NCBI GenBank assembly: GCA_025356815.1
Contig: JANXQL010000030.1
Span: 1 to 35,514, forward strand
Source: Pseudomonadota bacterium
GTDB taxonomy: Bacteria > Pseudomonadota > Gammaproteobacteria > Steroidobacterales > Steroidobacteraceae
Length of the DNA: 35,514 nt
Direction of reading: 5' to 3'
Shown here: piece by piece, positions 23,866-32,714 of the stretch
Position numbering within the stretch: the stretch's first letter is position 1
Layout of the letters: each line of letters starts with the position of its first letter
Position numbers and translations under genes: made by a program
The notes under the pieces: generated by a model
The model's database searches: none
What the model was told of the DNA's origin: nothing
What the model saw: the letters and a program-made list of their open reading frames with translations, nothing else

Positions 23866-26800
23866 ATGACGAATACAAGTCGCAATGTGCGGCAGGCTGT
23901 GCATCTCGCCCTCGCGGCGGTCGCCACGGCCAGCGGCTCGGCTGCGTTCGCGCAGAATGCTCCGTCCGCACCGTCCCCGACCCTCGAAGACGTCGTCATC
24001 ACCGGCTCGCGCCTGACGCAGTCGCCGAACGACATCTCGATCAGCCCCGTCACGACCATCACGTCGCTGGACATCCAGCAGACTGGTCTCGTGCGCGCTG
24101 AGGACCTGCTGAACAACCTCCCGCAGGTCGTCGCGGAGAACAGCTCGGGTCAGTCGATCAGCTCGAACGGCACGGCGACCGTCAGCCTGCGTGGCCTCGG
24201 CTCGCAGCGCACCCTGGTGCTGATCAACGGCCGGCGCATGAGCCCGGGCGCGGGTCTTGGTACCTCGTCCAGCCCGGACATTAACCAGATCCCGGCCGAC
24301 CTGATCGAAAAGGTCGACGTGCTGACCGGCGGCGCGTCCGCTGTGTACGGCGCCGACGCGGTCGCGGGCGTCGTCAACTTCGTGCTCAACACGAAGTTCG
24401 AGGGCGTCCGTCTCGATTCGAGTTACAGCTTCGGCCAGCACAAGAACGACTACGCCGGCCCGATCGATGCGCTGAACCGCAAGGCTCAGCCGCTGCCCCC
24501 GGCGAACGTCAACATCGGCCACACGAAGGACTTCTCGTTCCTCGCGGGCGCGAACTTCGCGGACGGCAAGGGCAACGCCACCGTCTACGCGACCTATCTG
24601 AACTCACAGCCCGTCGCGGGCAATAAGATGGACTATGCGGCCTGCACGCTGAACAGCCCAGGCTCCAACCCGGGCGGTGCTGGCAAGAAGTACTCCTGCG
24701 GCGGTTCGAGTTCGAGCGCGACCGGTCGCTTCCTCGAACTTGGTCTCGTCAGCGGAACGTCGACGGTCCTGACCGACAACACGGTCGCAGGCGCGGCCGG
24801 CTATCGCAACTACACGTCGCTGACCGATGCCTACAACTACGGCGCGCTCAGCTTCGTGCAGCGGCAGATGGAGCGCTACACCGCAGGTGCGTTCCTCAAT
24901 TACGACATCAACGAACACGTCAACGCCTACTCGGAGACGATGTACGCCCGCAACCAGTCGCGCGCCGAGTACGGCCCGTCGGGGCTGTTCGCGTTCGGCA
25001 AGACGATCATCAACTGCGACACGAACCCGTTGCTGTCCCCGCTGCAGCAATCCACGATCTGTAATCCGGCGAACGTGCCGCTGAACCAGGCCCTGTTCAA
25101 CGCGGCGCCGTACGGCCCGACCCAGTCTGGCTACGGCCTCACGGGCAACGAGGTGCTGATGTACACCGCCCGTCGCAGCGTCGAGAGCGGCCCGCGTGTC
25201 GACAACTACTCTTCGAACTCGTTCCGCCAAGTGCTCGGCCTGAAGGGCAAGCTCAACGACGCGTGGAACTACGATGTGGTCGGCCAGGTCGGCATCACGC
25301 AGATGGAGAACATCGAGAACAACTTCCTCGGTACGGAGCAGATCGACCGTGCCCTGAACGTCGTCGCCGATCCCGCGACCGGCCAGCCGGTGTGCGTGTC
25401 CAAGCTGCAGGGCTGGGACACGGCCTGCGTGCCCTGGAACATCTGGACTCCCGGTGGTGTCAACCAGGCACAGCTGGACTACCTGCGAGTGGCATCGAGC
25501 TACGCGGTGAAGTCGACCGAATACATCGTGTCGGGCTTCCTCAACGGCGACCTGACCAAGTACGGCGTAAAGCTTCCGACGGCGGCCAGCGGCCTGAACC
25601 TCAGCATCGGAACCGAGTATCGCCAGGAGAAGTACGACTTCGATCCTGACTACATCTTCGGTAACGGCTTCGCCTCGGGCGGCAACGGCAAGTTCGCCCC
25701 GATCCACGGCGGCTTCCACGTGTCGGAAGTCTTCACCGAGTTCCACCTGCCGCTCCTCGACGAGAAGCCGGGCGCTTACCTGCTGGCGCTCGAGGGCGGC
25801 TATCGCTACTCGAGCTACACATCGGGCTTCAACACCAACACGTTCAAGCTTGGTGTCGAGTGGGCGCCGATCCGTGACGTTCGCCTGCGCGGCAGCTACA
25901 ACCGCGCAATCCGTGCACCGAGCATCGGCGACCTGCTGACGCCGGCGGTCATTGGTGCGGGCGGCACGGCCGATCCGTGCTGGGGTTCAACCCCCACGTA
26001 CACGCTTGAGCAGTGCATGAAGACTGGCGTCACGGCGGGTCAGTACGGGCACATCCTTGCCAACCCGGCGGCGCAGATCAACACGTCGGCGGCCGGCAAC
26101 ACCCTGTTGACGCCGGAAGTGGCCGATACCTACTCGCTGGGTGCCGTCTTCGCGCCGTCGGCGATTCCGAACTTCGTGGTGACGGTCGACTACTACGACA
26201 TCAAGATCAAGAACACGATCTCGACGCTGTCGTCCAACACCGTGCTCGCGGCGTGCGCCAACTCGACGCCGGGAAGCGAGGGCGAAGGTTTCTGCAACCT
26301 GATCCACCGTGGCCCATCGGGTTCGCTGTGGTTTAACGTTGGGAACTACATCGACACCTATGAGCGCAACATCGGTGCTGTTACGACCAAGGGCATCGAC
26401 CTTGCGTCGCACTACGGGTTCACGATGGGCACTTGGGGCAAGCTGAACCTCAGCATTAGCGGCACGAAGGTGTCGAAGTGGACGACCCAGCCGCTGAACA
26501 CCGGTGCCGCATACGACTGCACCGGTTACTTCGGCACGAGCTGTGGCAGCCCGACGCCGAAGTGGCGCCATGTGGCGGCGGCGAACTGGGCCACGCCGTG
26601 GGCGGGTCTTGACCTGACGCTGCGCTGGCGCTACATCGGCAAAGTGGACACGGACCGCACGAGCTCGGACCCGCAGCTGGCCGCGGATTACTTCCCCGGC
26701 ACTGCGCACGTCTCGGCGTACAACTACATCGACATGTCGGCGTCGATTCCGCTCGCGACGGGGGTCACGTTCCGGCTGGGCATCAACAACCTACAGGACA

Positions 26801-26931
26801 AGTCCCCGCCGATCATCGTGAACGGCAACTACTCGGACTGCCCGAACGCGACCTGCAACGACAATACGTTCGTCGGTACGTACGACACGCTGGGCCGCTT
26901 CATCTACGCTCACGTGAGCGCGAAGTTCTAA
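23866..26931 (+). CDS. TonB-dependent receptor, LEDVVITGSRL type (receptor 2)
   Basis: A 1021-residue outer-membrane receptor. The signal peptide runs to ASGSAAFAQ, the plug domain shows LEDVVITGSRL, LNNLPQVVAENSSGQ, LRGLGSQRTLVLINGRRMSP, LIEKVDVLTGGASAVYGADA and VAGVVNFVLNTKFEGVRL, and the barrel ends in the expected terminal Phe (HVSAKF). Putative loops contain several close cysteine pairs, for example ACTLN/YSCGG, NCDTN/TICNP, CVSKLQGWDTAC, DPCW/LEQC and DCTGYFGTSC. ATG 23866 is preferred over ATG 23842 because GGGAG stands 7 nt before it. It has its own promoter and a strong terminator, so it is monocistronic. It shares family, not ligand evidence, with receptor 1; the imported substrate is unknown. 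Confidence 0.93.
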   Translation: MTNTSRNVRQAVHLALAAVATASGSAAFAQNAPSAPSPTLEDVVITGSRLTQSPNDISISPVTTITSLDIQQTGLVRAEDLLNNLPQVVAENSSGQSISSNGTATVSLRGLGSQRTLVLINGRRMSPGAGLGTSSSPDINQIPADLIEKVDVLTGGASAVYGADAVAGVVNFVLNTKFEGVRLDSSYSFGQHKNDYAGPIDALNRKAQPLPPANVNIGHTKDFSFLAGANFADGKGNATVYATYLNSQPVAGNKMDYAACTLNSPGSNPGGAGKKYSCGGSSSSATGRFLELGLVSGTSTVLTDNTVAGAAGYRNYTSLTDAYNYGALSFVQRQMERYTAGAFLNYDINEHVNAYSETMYARNQSRAEYGPSGLFAFGKTIINCDTNPLLSPLQQSTICNPANVPLNQALFNAAPYGPTQSGYGLTGNEVLMYTARRSVESGPRVDNYSSNSFRQVLGLKGKLNDAWNYDVVGQVGITQMENIENNFLGTEQIDRALNVVADPATGQPVCVSKLQGWDTACVPWNIWTPGGVNQAQLDYLRVASSYAVKSTEYIVSGFLNGDLTKYGVKLPTAASGLNLSIGTEYRQEKYDFDPDYIFGNGFASGGNGKFAPIHGGFHVSEVFTEFHLPLLDEKPGAYLLALEGGYRYSSYTSGFNTNTFKLGVEWAPIRDVRLRGSYNRAIRAPSIGDLLTPAVIGAGGTADPCWGSTPTYTLEQCMKTGVTAGQYGHILANPAAQINTSAAGNTLLTPEVADTYSLGAVFAPSAIPNFVVTVDYYDIKIKNTISTLSSNTVLAACANSTPGSEGEGFCNLIHRGPSGSLWFNVGNYIDTYERNIGAVTTKGIDLASHYGFTMGTWGKLNLSISGTKVSKWTTQPLNTGAAYDCTGYFGTSCGSPTPKWRHVAAANWATPWAGLDLTLRWRYIGKVDTDRTSSDPQLAADYFPGTAHVSAYNYIDMSASIPLATGVTFRLGINNLQDKSPPIIVNGNYSDCPNATCNDNTFVGTYDTLGRFIYAHVSAKF

Positions 26932-26960
26932 GCGAAGCGAAAGCTTTTCTCGGAACAAAG

Positions 26961-26990
26961 AACGGCGGACTTCGGTCCGCCGTTTTCTTT
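26961..26990 (+). terminator. Rho-independent terminator of receptor 2
   Basis: A 10-bp perfect stem (26961-26970 with 26975-26984) closed by a TTCG tetraloop and followed by TTCTTT. It lies 29 bases after the receptor stop and closely resembles the receptor 1 terminator in stem, loop and T-tract. Confidence 0.92.
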
Positions 26991-27065
26991 GGCGTGCCGC
27001 AGACGCCACTGCGGCGCGCCGTGTTCTGGCATCATGCGGGCCATCCCTAAGGGGGCCAGCCCCCT

Positions 27066-28712
27066 GTGACCGAACCCCCGGGGCATGCCATGCCGCGCGA
27101 CCTCGACGCCGACCTGAAGATGCTCGACAACGTGCTCGCCCTCGCGCAGAGCCGCGAGATCGCGTGCGCGGCGGCGATCGCCGAGCAGGCACTGGCGTCC
27201 GGCTTCGAGCATCCGCTGCTGCTGAACGTGCTCGCGACCCGGCACGAGCAGGAAGGAAGATTCGAGGACGCCGTGCGACTGCTCGAGCGCGCGGTCACGA
27301 TCAGCCCCGATGACGTACCTGCCCGCAATGCGCTCGCCCTGTGCCTGCAGCGCGTGGACCGGCCGCAGCAGGCCCTGCGCCACGTGGACGAGCTGCTGCA
27401 CCGGCATCCCGAGCTCGGCTTCGCCCACGCCAACAAGGGGAATGCCCTGATCGCACTGGGCTCGCTGGGCCTTGCGCGTGACAGCCACCTGCGTGCGCTG
27501 GCGCTGGATCCCGGCAATCTCGTGGCGATGGCGGCGCTCGCGTCGATTGCGACCCACCGCGGTGAGCACGCCGAGGCGCGCGTCTGGGCCGAGCGGACGC
27601 TTGCGCTCGTGGAGGGGTATCCGGACGCGGTCCTGAGCCTCGCGGCGGCCGAACTCGACGCCCGACGCTACGCCGAGGCTGAAGGCCTGCTGCGGGCGCT
27701 GCTCGCGGACCCTCGCGCGGGCGTCGCCGACAAGGCTCGTGCGCACGGCCAGCTGGGCGACGTGCTCGATGCGGCGGGGCGCTATGCGGAGGCCTTCGAG
27801 GCGTACACGAGCTGCAATCAGTCGCTGCTGAATGTCCACCGGCGCTACGCGGCGGAGGCCAGTGTGCTGGACTACGCACGCGCGCTGACGCGCACGCTTC
27901 GCGCCGTGGCACCGACCTGGGCGATCGGGACTGCGGTGGCTCGACCGCCGCGGGAGCACGTGTTCCTGATCGGGTTCCCGCGCTCGGGGACCACCCTGCT
28001 CGAGGTGGTGCTCGACGGGCATCCGCAGGTCACGAGTCTCGAGGAGCACGAACTGCTCACCGACGGCGTGCTGAAGTTCATGCGCGAGCCGCTGAATCTG
28101 ACGGCCCTCGCCAATGCCGACGAGCAGACGCTGGCGAGCCTGCGTGCCGATTACTGGTCTGCGGTCGCCGCGGCCGGCGCCGAAGCCGGCGGCAAGATCT
28201 TCGTCGACAAGCATCCGCTGAACACGCTGAAGCTGCCGCTGATCGCGCGCCTGTTTCCGGATGCCAAGATTCTGTTCGCCTGCCGGGATCCCCGCGACGT
28301 GGTTCTAAGCTGCTTTCGGCGCCGCTTCAAGATGAACGCCGCGATGTACCAGATGCTCTCGCTGGAGGGCGCCGCGCGCTTCTACGCCGAGGTCATGAAC
28401 TTCGCCGAGGTCGCGCGGCCGGTGCTGGGACTCGCCTGGCGGCGGGTGACCTACGAGGCGGTGATGGCGGATTTCGAGGGCGAGATGCGCTCGATCTGCA
28501 CGTTCCTCGGCCTCGAGTGGACCGCGAGCATGGGTTTGTTCGCGCAGCGCGTGCAGAAGCGCGAGCACTCGACGCCGAGCACCGCCCAGCTCGCGCGCGG
28601 TCTGGATCGGTCCGGCGTCGGCCACTGGCGGCACTACGCCGCGGTGCTCGCGCCACTCGAGCCGCTGCTGGCGCCTTGGGTCGAACGACTTGCGGCGCCG
28701 ACCCGACACTGA
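27066..28712 (+). CDS. TPR-containing sulfotransferase 2
   Basis: A 548-residue protein with about 280 residues of tetratricopeptide repeats (AVRLLERAVTISPDDVPARN, ARDSHLRALALDPGNLVAM and similar). A Sulfotransfer_3 domain follows, with the PAPS loop GFPRSGTTLLEVVLDGHP (about 303-320) and ILFACRDPRDVVLSCFRRRF as the 3'-phosphate site. It should sulfate an unidentified hydroxyl acceptor. GTG 27066 is used as start (GGGGG about 12 nt upstream); ATG 27090 is an alternative, since it also keeps all repeats. It sits behind the receptor 2 terminator, so it needs its own promoter, which was not identified. It converges on the small secreted protein gene with a 3-nt gap. Confidence 0.9.
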   Translation: MTEPPGHAMPRDLDADLKMLDNVLALAQSREIACAAAIAEQALASGFEHPLLLNVLATRHEQEGRFEDAVRLLERAVTISPDDVPARNALALCLQRVDRPQQALRHVDELLHRHPELGFAHANKGNALIALGSLGLARDSHLRALALDPGNLVAMAALASIATHRGEHAEARVWAERTLALVEGYPDAVLSLAAAELDARRYAEAEGLLRALLADPRAGVADKARAHGQLGDVLDAAGRYAEAFEAYTSCNQSLLNVHRRYAAEASVLDYARALTRTLRAVAPTWAIGTAVARPPREHVFLIGFPRSGTTLLEVVLDGHPQVTSLEEHELLTDGVLKFMREPLNLTALANADEQTLASLRADYWSAVAAAGAEAGGKIFVDKHPLNTLKLPLIARLFPDAKILFACRDPRDVVLSCFRRRFKMNAAMYQMLSLEGAARFYAEVMNFAEVARPVLGLAWRRVTYEAVMADFEGEMRSICTFLGLEWTASMGLFAQRVQKREHSTPSTAQLARGLDRSGVGHWRHYAAVLAPLEPLLAPWVERLAAPTRH

Positions 28713-28715
28713 GGG

Positions 28716-29222
28716 TCACTTGGTGCGGCGCACCCGGTAAGCGTGCCGATCCGCCGTCGTCATCAGGAACGACCCCAGCGCCGCGCGCTTGATGGTGATG
28801 TCCTGGCCGACGTCGAGGCGCGGATCCGTGTCGGCGACGAACCAGGTCTGGCCGTTGTCCAGCGACACGACCGCGTGTCCACCGCCGTCGCCGCCGAGAC
28901 CTAGGATGCGCGCGTGGATCGACTCCGGCCCGCTCGGCGCTTCCTTGCGCTGTGCCGGCGTGAGCCCGAAGTCGTGCGGATCGCTACTGCGGGCAGGCGT
29001 GGGTTTCACGGCCGTCGCTGACGTAGCGGGTACGGGCGGCTCGACCAGCGGATTCCGCTCGGCTGGTCGTCCTGCCGCGGCGTCATAGCACGCGAGTCGC
29101 GTGGTCGGCGCGTCGATCGCGGTGCAGTGGGCGAGCGCATCGGCGATAGCCGGGGCAGCCATGGACGGCGCGGCCGCCGCCAGCAGCGTCGCGCCGACGA
29201 TGATCCCGCACGCCGACCTCAC
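28716..29222 (-). CDS. Small secreted protein of unknown function
   Basis: A 168-residue protein with a signal peptide (MRSACGIIVGATLLAAAA, cleavage near SMAAPA). The mature start has a cysteine pair in AHCTAIDAPTTRLACYDAAA, a motif common in small periplasmic proteins of uncharacterised families. A Pro/Ala/Thr-rich linker follows, then a likely beta domain (AVVSLDNGQTWFVADTDPR, GQDITIKRAALGSFLM). Start GTG 29222 overlaps the preceding beta-hydroxylase stop as GTGA, so the two are translationally coupled. No function is recognised. The coupling suggests it is made alongside the hydroxylase, perhaps as an envelope partner, but that is speculative. Confidence 0.8.
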   Translation of the reverse strand: MRSACGIIVGATLLAAAAPSMAAPAIADALAHCTAIDAPTTRLACYDAAAGRPAERNPLVEPPVPATSATAVKPTPARSSDPHDFGLTPAQRKEAPSGPESIHARILGLGGDGGGHAVVSLDNGQTWFVADTDPRLDVGQDITIKRAALGSFLMTTADRHAYRVRRTK

Positions 29223-30520
29223 AGCCCGTGCTCCGGCGGCAGCTCGTAGTAGGCGGCGTAGATCTCGGTGGCTGTCTTGATCATGTCGCGCTCCGCCTCC
29301 GTCAGCAGCGGGTTCCAGATATCGAACAGCAGGATTGCGCGTGGCGTATCCGACAGGTTCCAGGCCTCGTGCTCGATCGTGTCATCGAATACCCATGCCT
29401 GTCCGGGGACCCATTCGCGAGTCGTCGAGCCGACCCTGAAGCCACAGTCGGGCGGTACCACGAGCGGCAGGTGCACGGTGCAGCGGGTGTTGGTGACACC
29501 CGTGTGTGGAGGGATACGGGTGTTCGCATCGAGGATCGAGTAGAACGCGGTCGGCGCCCGATACTCGATACGGCAGCGCGGGGCGGTCTCCAGGAGGCGT
29601 GCGGTCACGGGGCAGCGAGCGATGTGCTCGGGGACCGTCTTGCTCTGGTTCCAGAGGAAGTAGGCGCTCCAGCGGCGAGAGCGATTGAGTTCGCGGAACT
29701 GATCGAGCGGCAGGTCCGTCGAGAAGTCCAGGTACGGCTGCAGCCCGTCGCGGTCCGCGGTCAGCACGCGCATCAGCTCGCCGCGGATCTCGTCGCTGGC
29801 GGCTTCGAACGCGTCCAGCCAGGGGAATTCCTCGCGCTCGAAGAAGTCGATGGCCGGCAGCTCCGGCATGTACATCCAGGTCGGCTTGGAATGGAAGGCA
29901 AGGCGCTTGCCCATCAGGGTGTCGAGGCAACGGTCGACGCGCCGCTGCGCCTTGCCGCCGTGCCGCGCGCGGATCCCGGCGAGAGGCTCCTCCAGCGTCG
30001 CGATCAGCGCCGCGAGATCCTGATCGACCACCCGCTTGGCATGGGCCAGCGCCTCGCTCAGGTGGGGGGCCTGCGCGGCTTCCGGCGGCAGGAACGACAG
30101 CAGGTTCGCATAGACTCGCGCGGCGCCGCGGACATTACCGCTCTCCTCGAGGTGCGCCCCCTTCTGCAGCAGCGACGAGATGTGCCGCGGATCAAGCTTC
30201 AGCGCCTTGTCGATCGCGTCCAGCTCCTCGGCACGTCTGCCCAGGGCCTTGTAGCTCGCGGCCAGGTTCGACCACAGCGCGGGATGATGCGGGTTCGCCG
30301 TCGTTGCGCGCTCGAAGAGGGCGTGGGCCTGATCCGCGACCCCGCGGTTGAGCATGCGCACGCCCAGTTCGTTGAGCACGGCGGGGTGGTGGGGTGCGGA
30401 CTGGGCCAGTCGCACGAGGATCTGGTCGGACTCCGCCATGCGCCCCGCCGCCGCCTCCGCCTTCGAACTCTGCAGGATGCCGATGATCGAGGCTTCGTCG
30501 AGGGGATTTGGCGTGCTCAA
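29219..30520 (-). CDS. TPR-containing aspartyl/asparaginyl beta-hydroxylase
   Basis: A 433-residue protein. The N-terminal half has tetratricopeptide repeats (AHALFERATTANPHHPALWS, LDAIDKALKLDPRHISS). The C-terminal half is an Asp/Asn beta-hydroxylase domain (2OG-Fe(II)) with PPHTGVTNTR (His 339), CTVHLPLVVP, CGFRVG, the WVFDDTIEHEAWNLSDTPRA segment containing the second metal-binding His (about 384), and FDIWNPLL. Such enzymes hydroxylate Asp or Asn beta-carbons of peptides or proteins; the TPRs may present the substrate. TTG 30520 is chosen as start because AAGGA (30531-30527) lies 6 nt upstream, though the frame remains open to 30928. It is coupled to the small secreted protein and divergent from sulfotransferase 3. 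Confidence 0.88.
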   Translation of the reverse strand: MSTPNPLDEASIIGILQSSKAEAAAGRMAESDQILVRLAQSAPHHPAVLNELGVRMLNRGVADQAHALFERATTANPHHPALWSNLAASYKALGRRAEELDAIDKALKLDPRHISSLLQKGAHLEESGNVRGAARVYANLLSFLPPEAAQAPHLSEALAHAKRVVDQDLAALIATLEEPLAGIRARHGGKAQRRVDRCLDTLMGKRLAFHSKPTWMYMPELPAIDFFEREEFPWLDAFEAASDEIRGELMRVLTADRDGLQPYLDFSTDLPLDQFRELNRSRRWSAYFLWNQSKTVPEHIARCPVTARLLETAPRCRIEYRAPTAFYSILDANTRIPPHTGVTNTRCTVHLPLVVPPDCGFRVGSTTREWVPGQAWVFDDTIEHEAWNLSDTPRAILLFDIWNPLLTEAERDMIKTATEIYAAYYELPPEHGL

Positions 30521-30606
30521 GGGGAATCCTTCGGGCGACAATCGGGCGATCGGCGCGAGTGTAACCTGTCCCGGCCGGGGTCGTCCCGAGGCGCCGCGCG
30601 AGCCGT

Positions 30607-30635
30607 TTGACTCGTCCGATTCGGTCCGTTTAGAT
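30607..30635 (+). promoter_or_regulatory. Candidate promoter of sulfotransferase 3
   Basis: TTGACT (30607-30612), 17 bases, TTAGAT (30630-30635) lies about 70 nt before the sulfotransferase ATG. The -35 is strong and the -10 is weak. On the opposite strand, AGTGTA at 30558-30563 could be the -10 (TACACT) for the beta-hydroxylase, but its -35 is poor. Confidence 0.4.
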
Positions 30636-30704
30636 AGCCGCGCCCGAGCGCATGCCCGGTCGGGCGGCGTCGATGGGCGCCCCGTCGTTCTGGAGGTCCC
30701 GCCG

Positions 30705-32708
30705 ATGTCGACTGCCGCCGCCGATCTCGAACTGATGCGCGCCTCGGTGCGCCTGGACTCGGATCCGGCGGCCGCCGCGCGAGCCGCGACCGACATCCTC
30801 TCGCGCTTCCCGGCGCACGAGGGGGCGACCCTGCTGCTGGCCACCGCCTGCCGTCGACTGGGCGATCCGTCGACGGCGATCGGCGTGCTCGAGCCGCTCG
30901 CCGCGGCACTTGCGGACGTTGCGGTCATGCACTTTGAACTCGGTCGTGCGCTTGCCGCGGGCCGACAGGATGGGCGGGCGGCCGAAGCGCTGCAGCGAGC
31001 GCTGGCGCTGGATGCGAACCTGGCCGAGGCGTGGCGCGAACTCGCGGCGGTTCGCTTTCGGGCGGGTGATGACGCCGCGGGAGACGCAGCGTATCTGCGC
31101 TACGGCCGGCTCGTGCCGCCCCCGCCGGCGTTGGCCGACGCGCAGGCGGCGCTTGCCGACAACCGCCTCGACACGGCCGAGGCGCTGCTGGTCGAGCACC
31201 TGCGCCATGCCCCGACGGATGTCGTGGCGCTGCGCGCGGTGGCGGACGCGGCGTCCCGCCGCGGCGATGTCGCGATGGCCGAGGACAGGCTCGTCGAAGC
31301 GCTTGCCCTCGCCCCGGGCTACGCCGCCGCCCGGTACGATCTGGCACGCGTGCTCAATGCGCAGCAGCGCAGCGACGAGGCGCTCGTGCAGCTGGAGCGG
31401 CTGCTCGCGAGCGAGCCCGACAACCGCAGCTACCGGGTACTCAAGGCCCAGGCACTGCGCTTTGTCGGGCGCAACGCCGAGGCGATCGAACTGATGGAGC
31501 GCGTGGTCGCAGATCACCCGACCGACCCTCTGTCCTGGATCGTCTTCGGACACTTGCTGCGTGAGGTTGGCGAACAGGCGCGCGCCATCGACACTTACCG
31601 TCGGGCCATCGCGCTCCAGCCGGGCTCCGGTGACGCCTGGTGGAGCCTTGCGAACCTCAAGACTTTCCGCTTCACCGCCGACGAGCAGGCCACGCTTGCC
31701 GCGCAGGTCCAGCGCAGCGCGGCGCTCGGAACGAGTCGGATCAAGCTCGAGTTCGCGCTCGGCAAGGCGCTCGAGGACGCGCAGCTCTACGAGGCGTCCT
31801 TCACGCACTACCAGCACGGCAACGACCTGCACCGCGGCGCGATCGAGTACGACGCCGACGCCATTACCGCCGACGTGCAACGCTCTGAAGCCATGTACAC
31901 GCCGCGGTTCTTCGCCGAGCGATCCGGTTGGGGTCTGGATCGTGCCGATCCGATCTTCGTCGTGGGCGTGCCGCGCTCCGGCTCCACCCTGCTCGAACAG
32001 ATCCTCGCCAGTCACCCGCAGGTGGAAGGCACTCGCGAGCTGCCCGACATGGCGGCGATCGTACGTGAGCTTGCGGCCCGTTCACGCGAGGCGGGTCGAT
32101 CGACCTACCCGGAGGTGGTCGGCACGCTTGCGCGCACCGAGGTCGAGGCGCTTGCCAATCGGTATCTTGCCCAGACTCAGGTCCACCGGCCGCTCGGGCG
32201 TCCGCGCTTCGTCGACAAGATGCTCAGCAACTTTGGCCACGTCGGCCTGATTCACCTGATGTTCCCGAAGGCGACGATCATCGACGCACGGCGCCATCCG
32301 CTGGGTTGCGGATTCTCCTGCTACAAGCAGCTGTTCCCGCGCGGCGTCAGCTTCAGCTACCACCTCACGGAAATGGGTCGCTACTGGCGCGACTACCATG
32401 AGCTGATGGCGCACCTGGACGCCGTGCTGCCGGGGCGCGTGTACCGCGTCCACTACGAGGCGTTGGTGGCGGATCCGGAGGCCGAGGTCCGCCGGCTGCT
32501 CGATCACTGCGGGCTGCCGTTCGACGAGGGCTGCCTGCGCTTCTACGACAACGCGCGGACGGTGATGACGGTCAGTTCCGAGCAGGTTCGCCGGCCCATC
32601 TATGCCGAGGGCGTCGACCAGTGGCGCAACTTCGAGCCGTGGCTTGGCCCGCTGGTCGAGGCGCTCGGCCCCATCGTCACCGACTATCCGACCTTCCCCT
32701 CGGCCTGA
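30705..32708 (+). CDS. TPR-containing sulfotransferase 3
   Basis: A 667-residue protein, the largest of the three. About 330 residues of TPR-type helices (ALQRALALDANLAEAWREL, AEDRLVEALALAPGYAAARY, AIDTYRRAIALQPGSGDAWW) precede a linker and a Sulfotransfer_3 domain with FVVGVPRSGSTLLEQILASH (about 418-437) and TIIDARRHPLGCGFSCYKQL as the 3'-phosphate site. It should use PAPS to sulfate an unknown acceptor selected by the TPR array. ATG 30705 has a perfect GGAGG (30692-30696) 8 nt upstream, so this start is firm even though the frame is open from 30348. It is divergent from the TPR beta-hydroxylase and convergent with the DUF192 gene, 6 nt apart. Confidence 0.92.
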   Translation: MSTAAADLELMRASVRLDSDPAAAARAATDILSRFPAHEGATLLLATACRRLGDPSTAIGVLEPLAAALADVAVMHFELGRALAAGRQDGRAAEALQRALALDANLAEAWRELAAVRFRAGDDAAGDAAYLRYGRLVPPPPALADAQAALADNRLDTAEALLVEHLRHAPTDVVALRAVADAASRRGDVAMAEDRLVEALALAPGYAAARYDLARVLNAQQRSDEALVQLERLLASEPDNRSYRVLKAQALRFVGRNAEAIELMERVVADHPTDPLSWIVFGHLLREVGEQARAIDTYRRAIALQPGSGDAWWSLANLKTFRFTADEQATLAAQVQRSAALGTSRIKLEFALGKALEDAQLYEASFTHYQHGNDLHRGAIEYDADAITADVQRSEAMYTPRFFAERSGWGLDRADPIFVVGVPRSGSTLLEQILASHPQVEGTRELPDMAAIVRELAARSREAGRSTYPEVVGTLARTEVEALANRYLAQTQVHRPLGRPRFVDKMLSNFGHVGLIHLMFPKATIIDARRHPLGCGFSCYKQLFPRGVSFSYHLTEMGRYWRDYHELMAHLDAVLPGRVYRVHYEALVADPEAEVRRLLDHCGLPFDEGCLRFYDNARTVMTVSSEQVRRPIYAEGVDQWRNFEPWLGPLVEALGPIVTDYPTFPSA

Positions 32709-32714
32709 GCGGGG

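Noticed and set aside
30630-32015. Minus-strand frame of 461 codons opposite sulfotransferase 3
   Set aside because: Shadow of the TPR region; Arg/Gly/Val-rich with no motifs.
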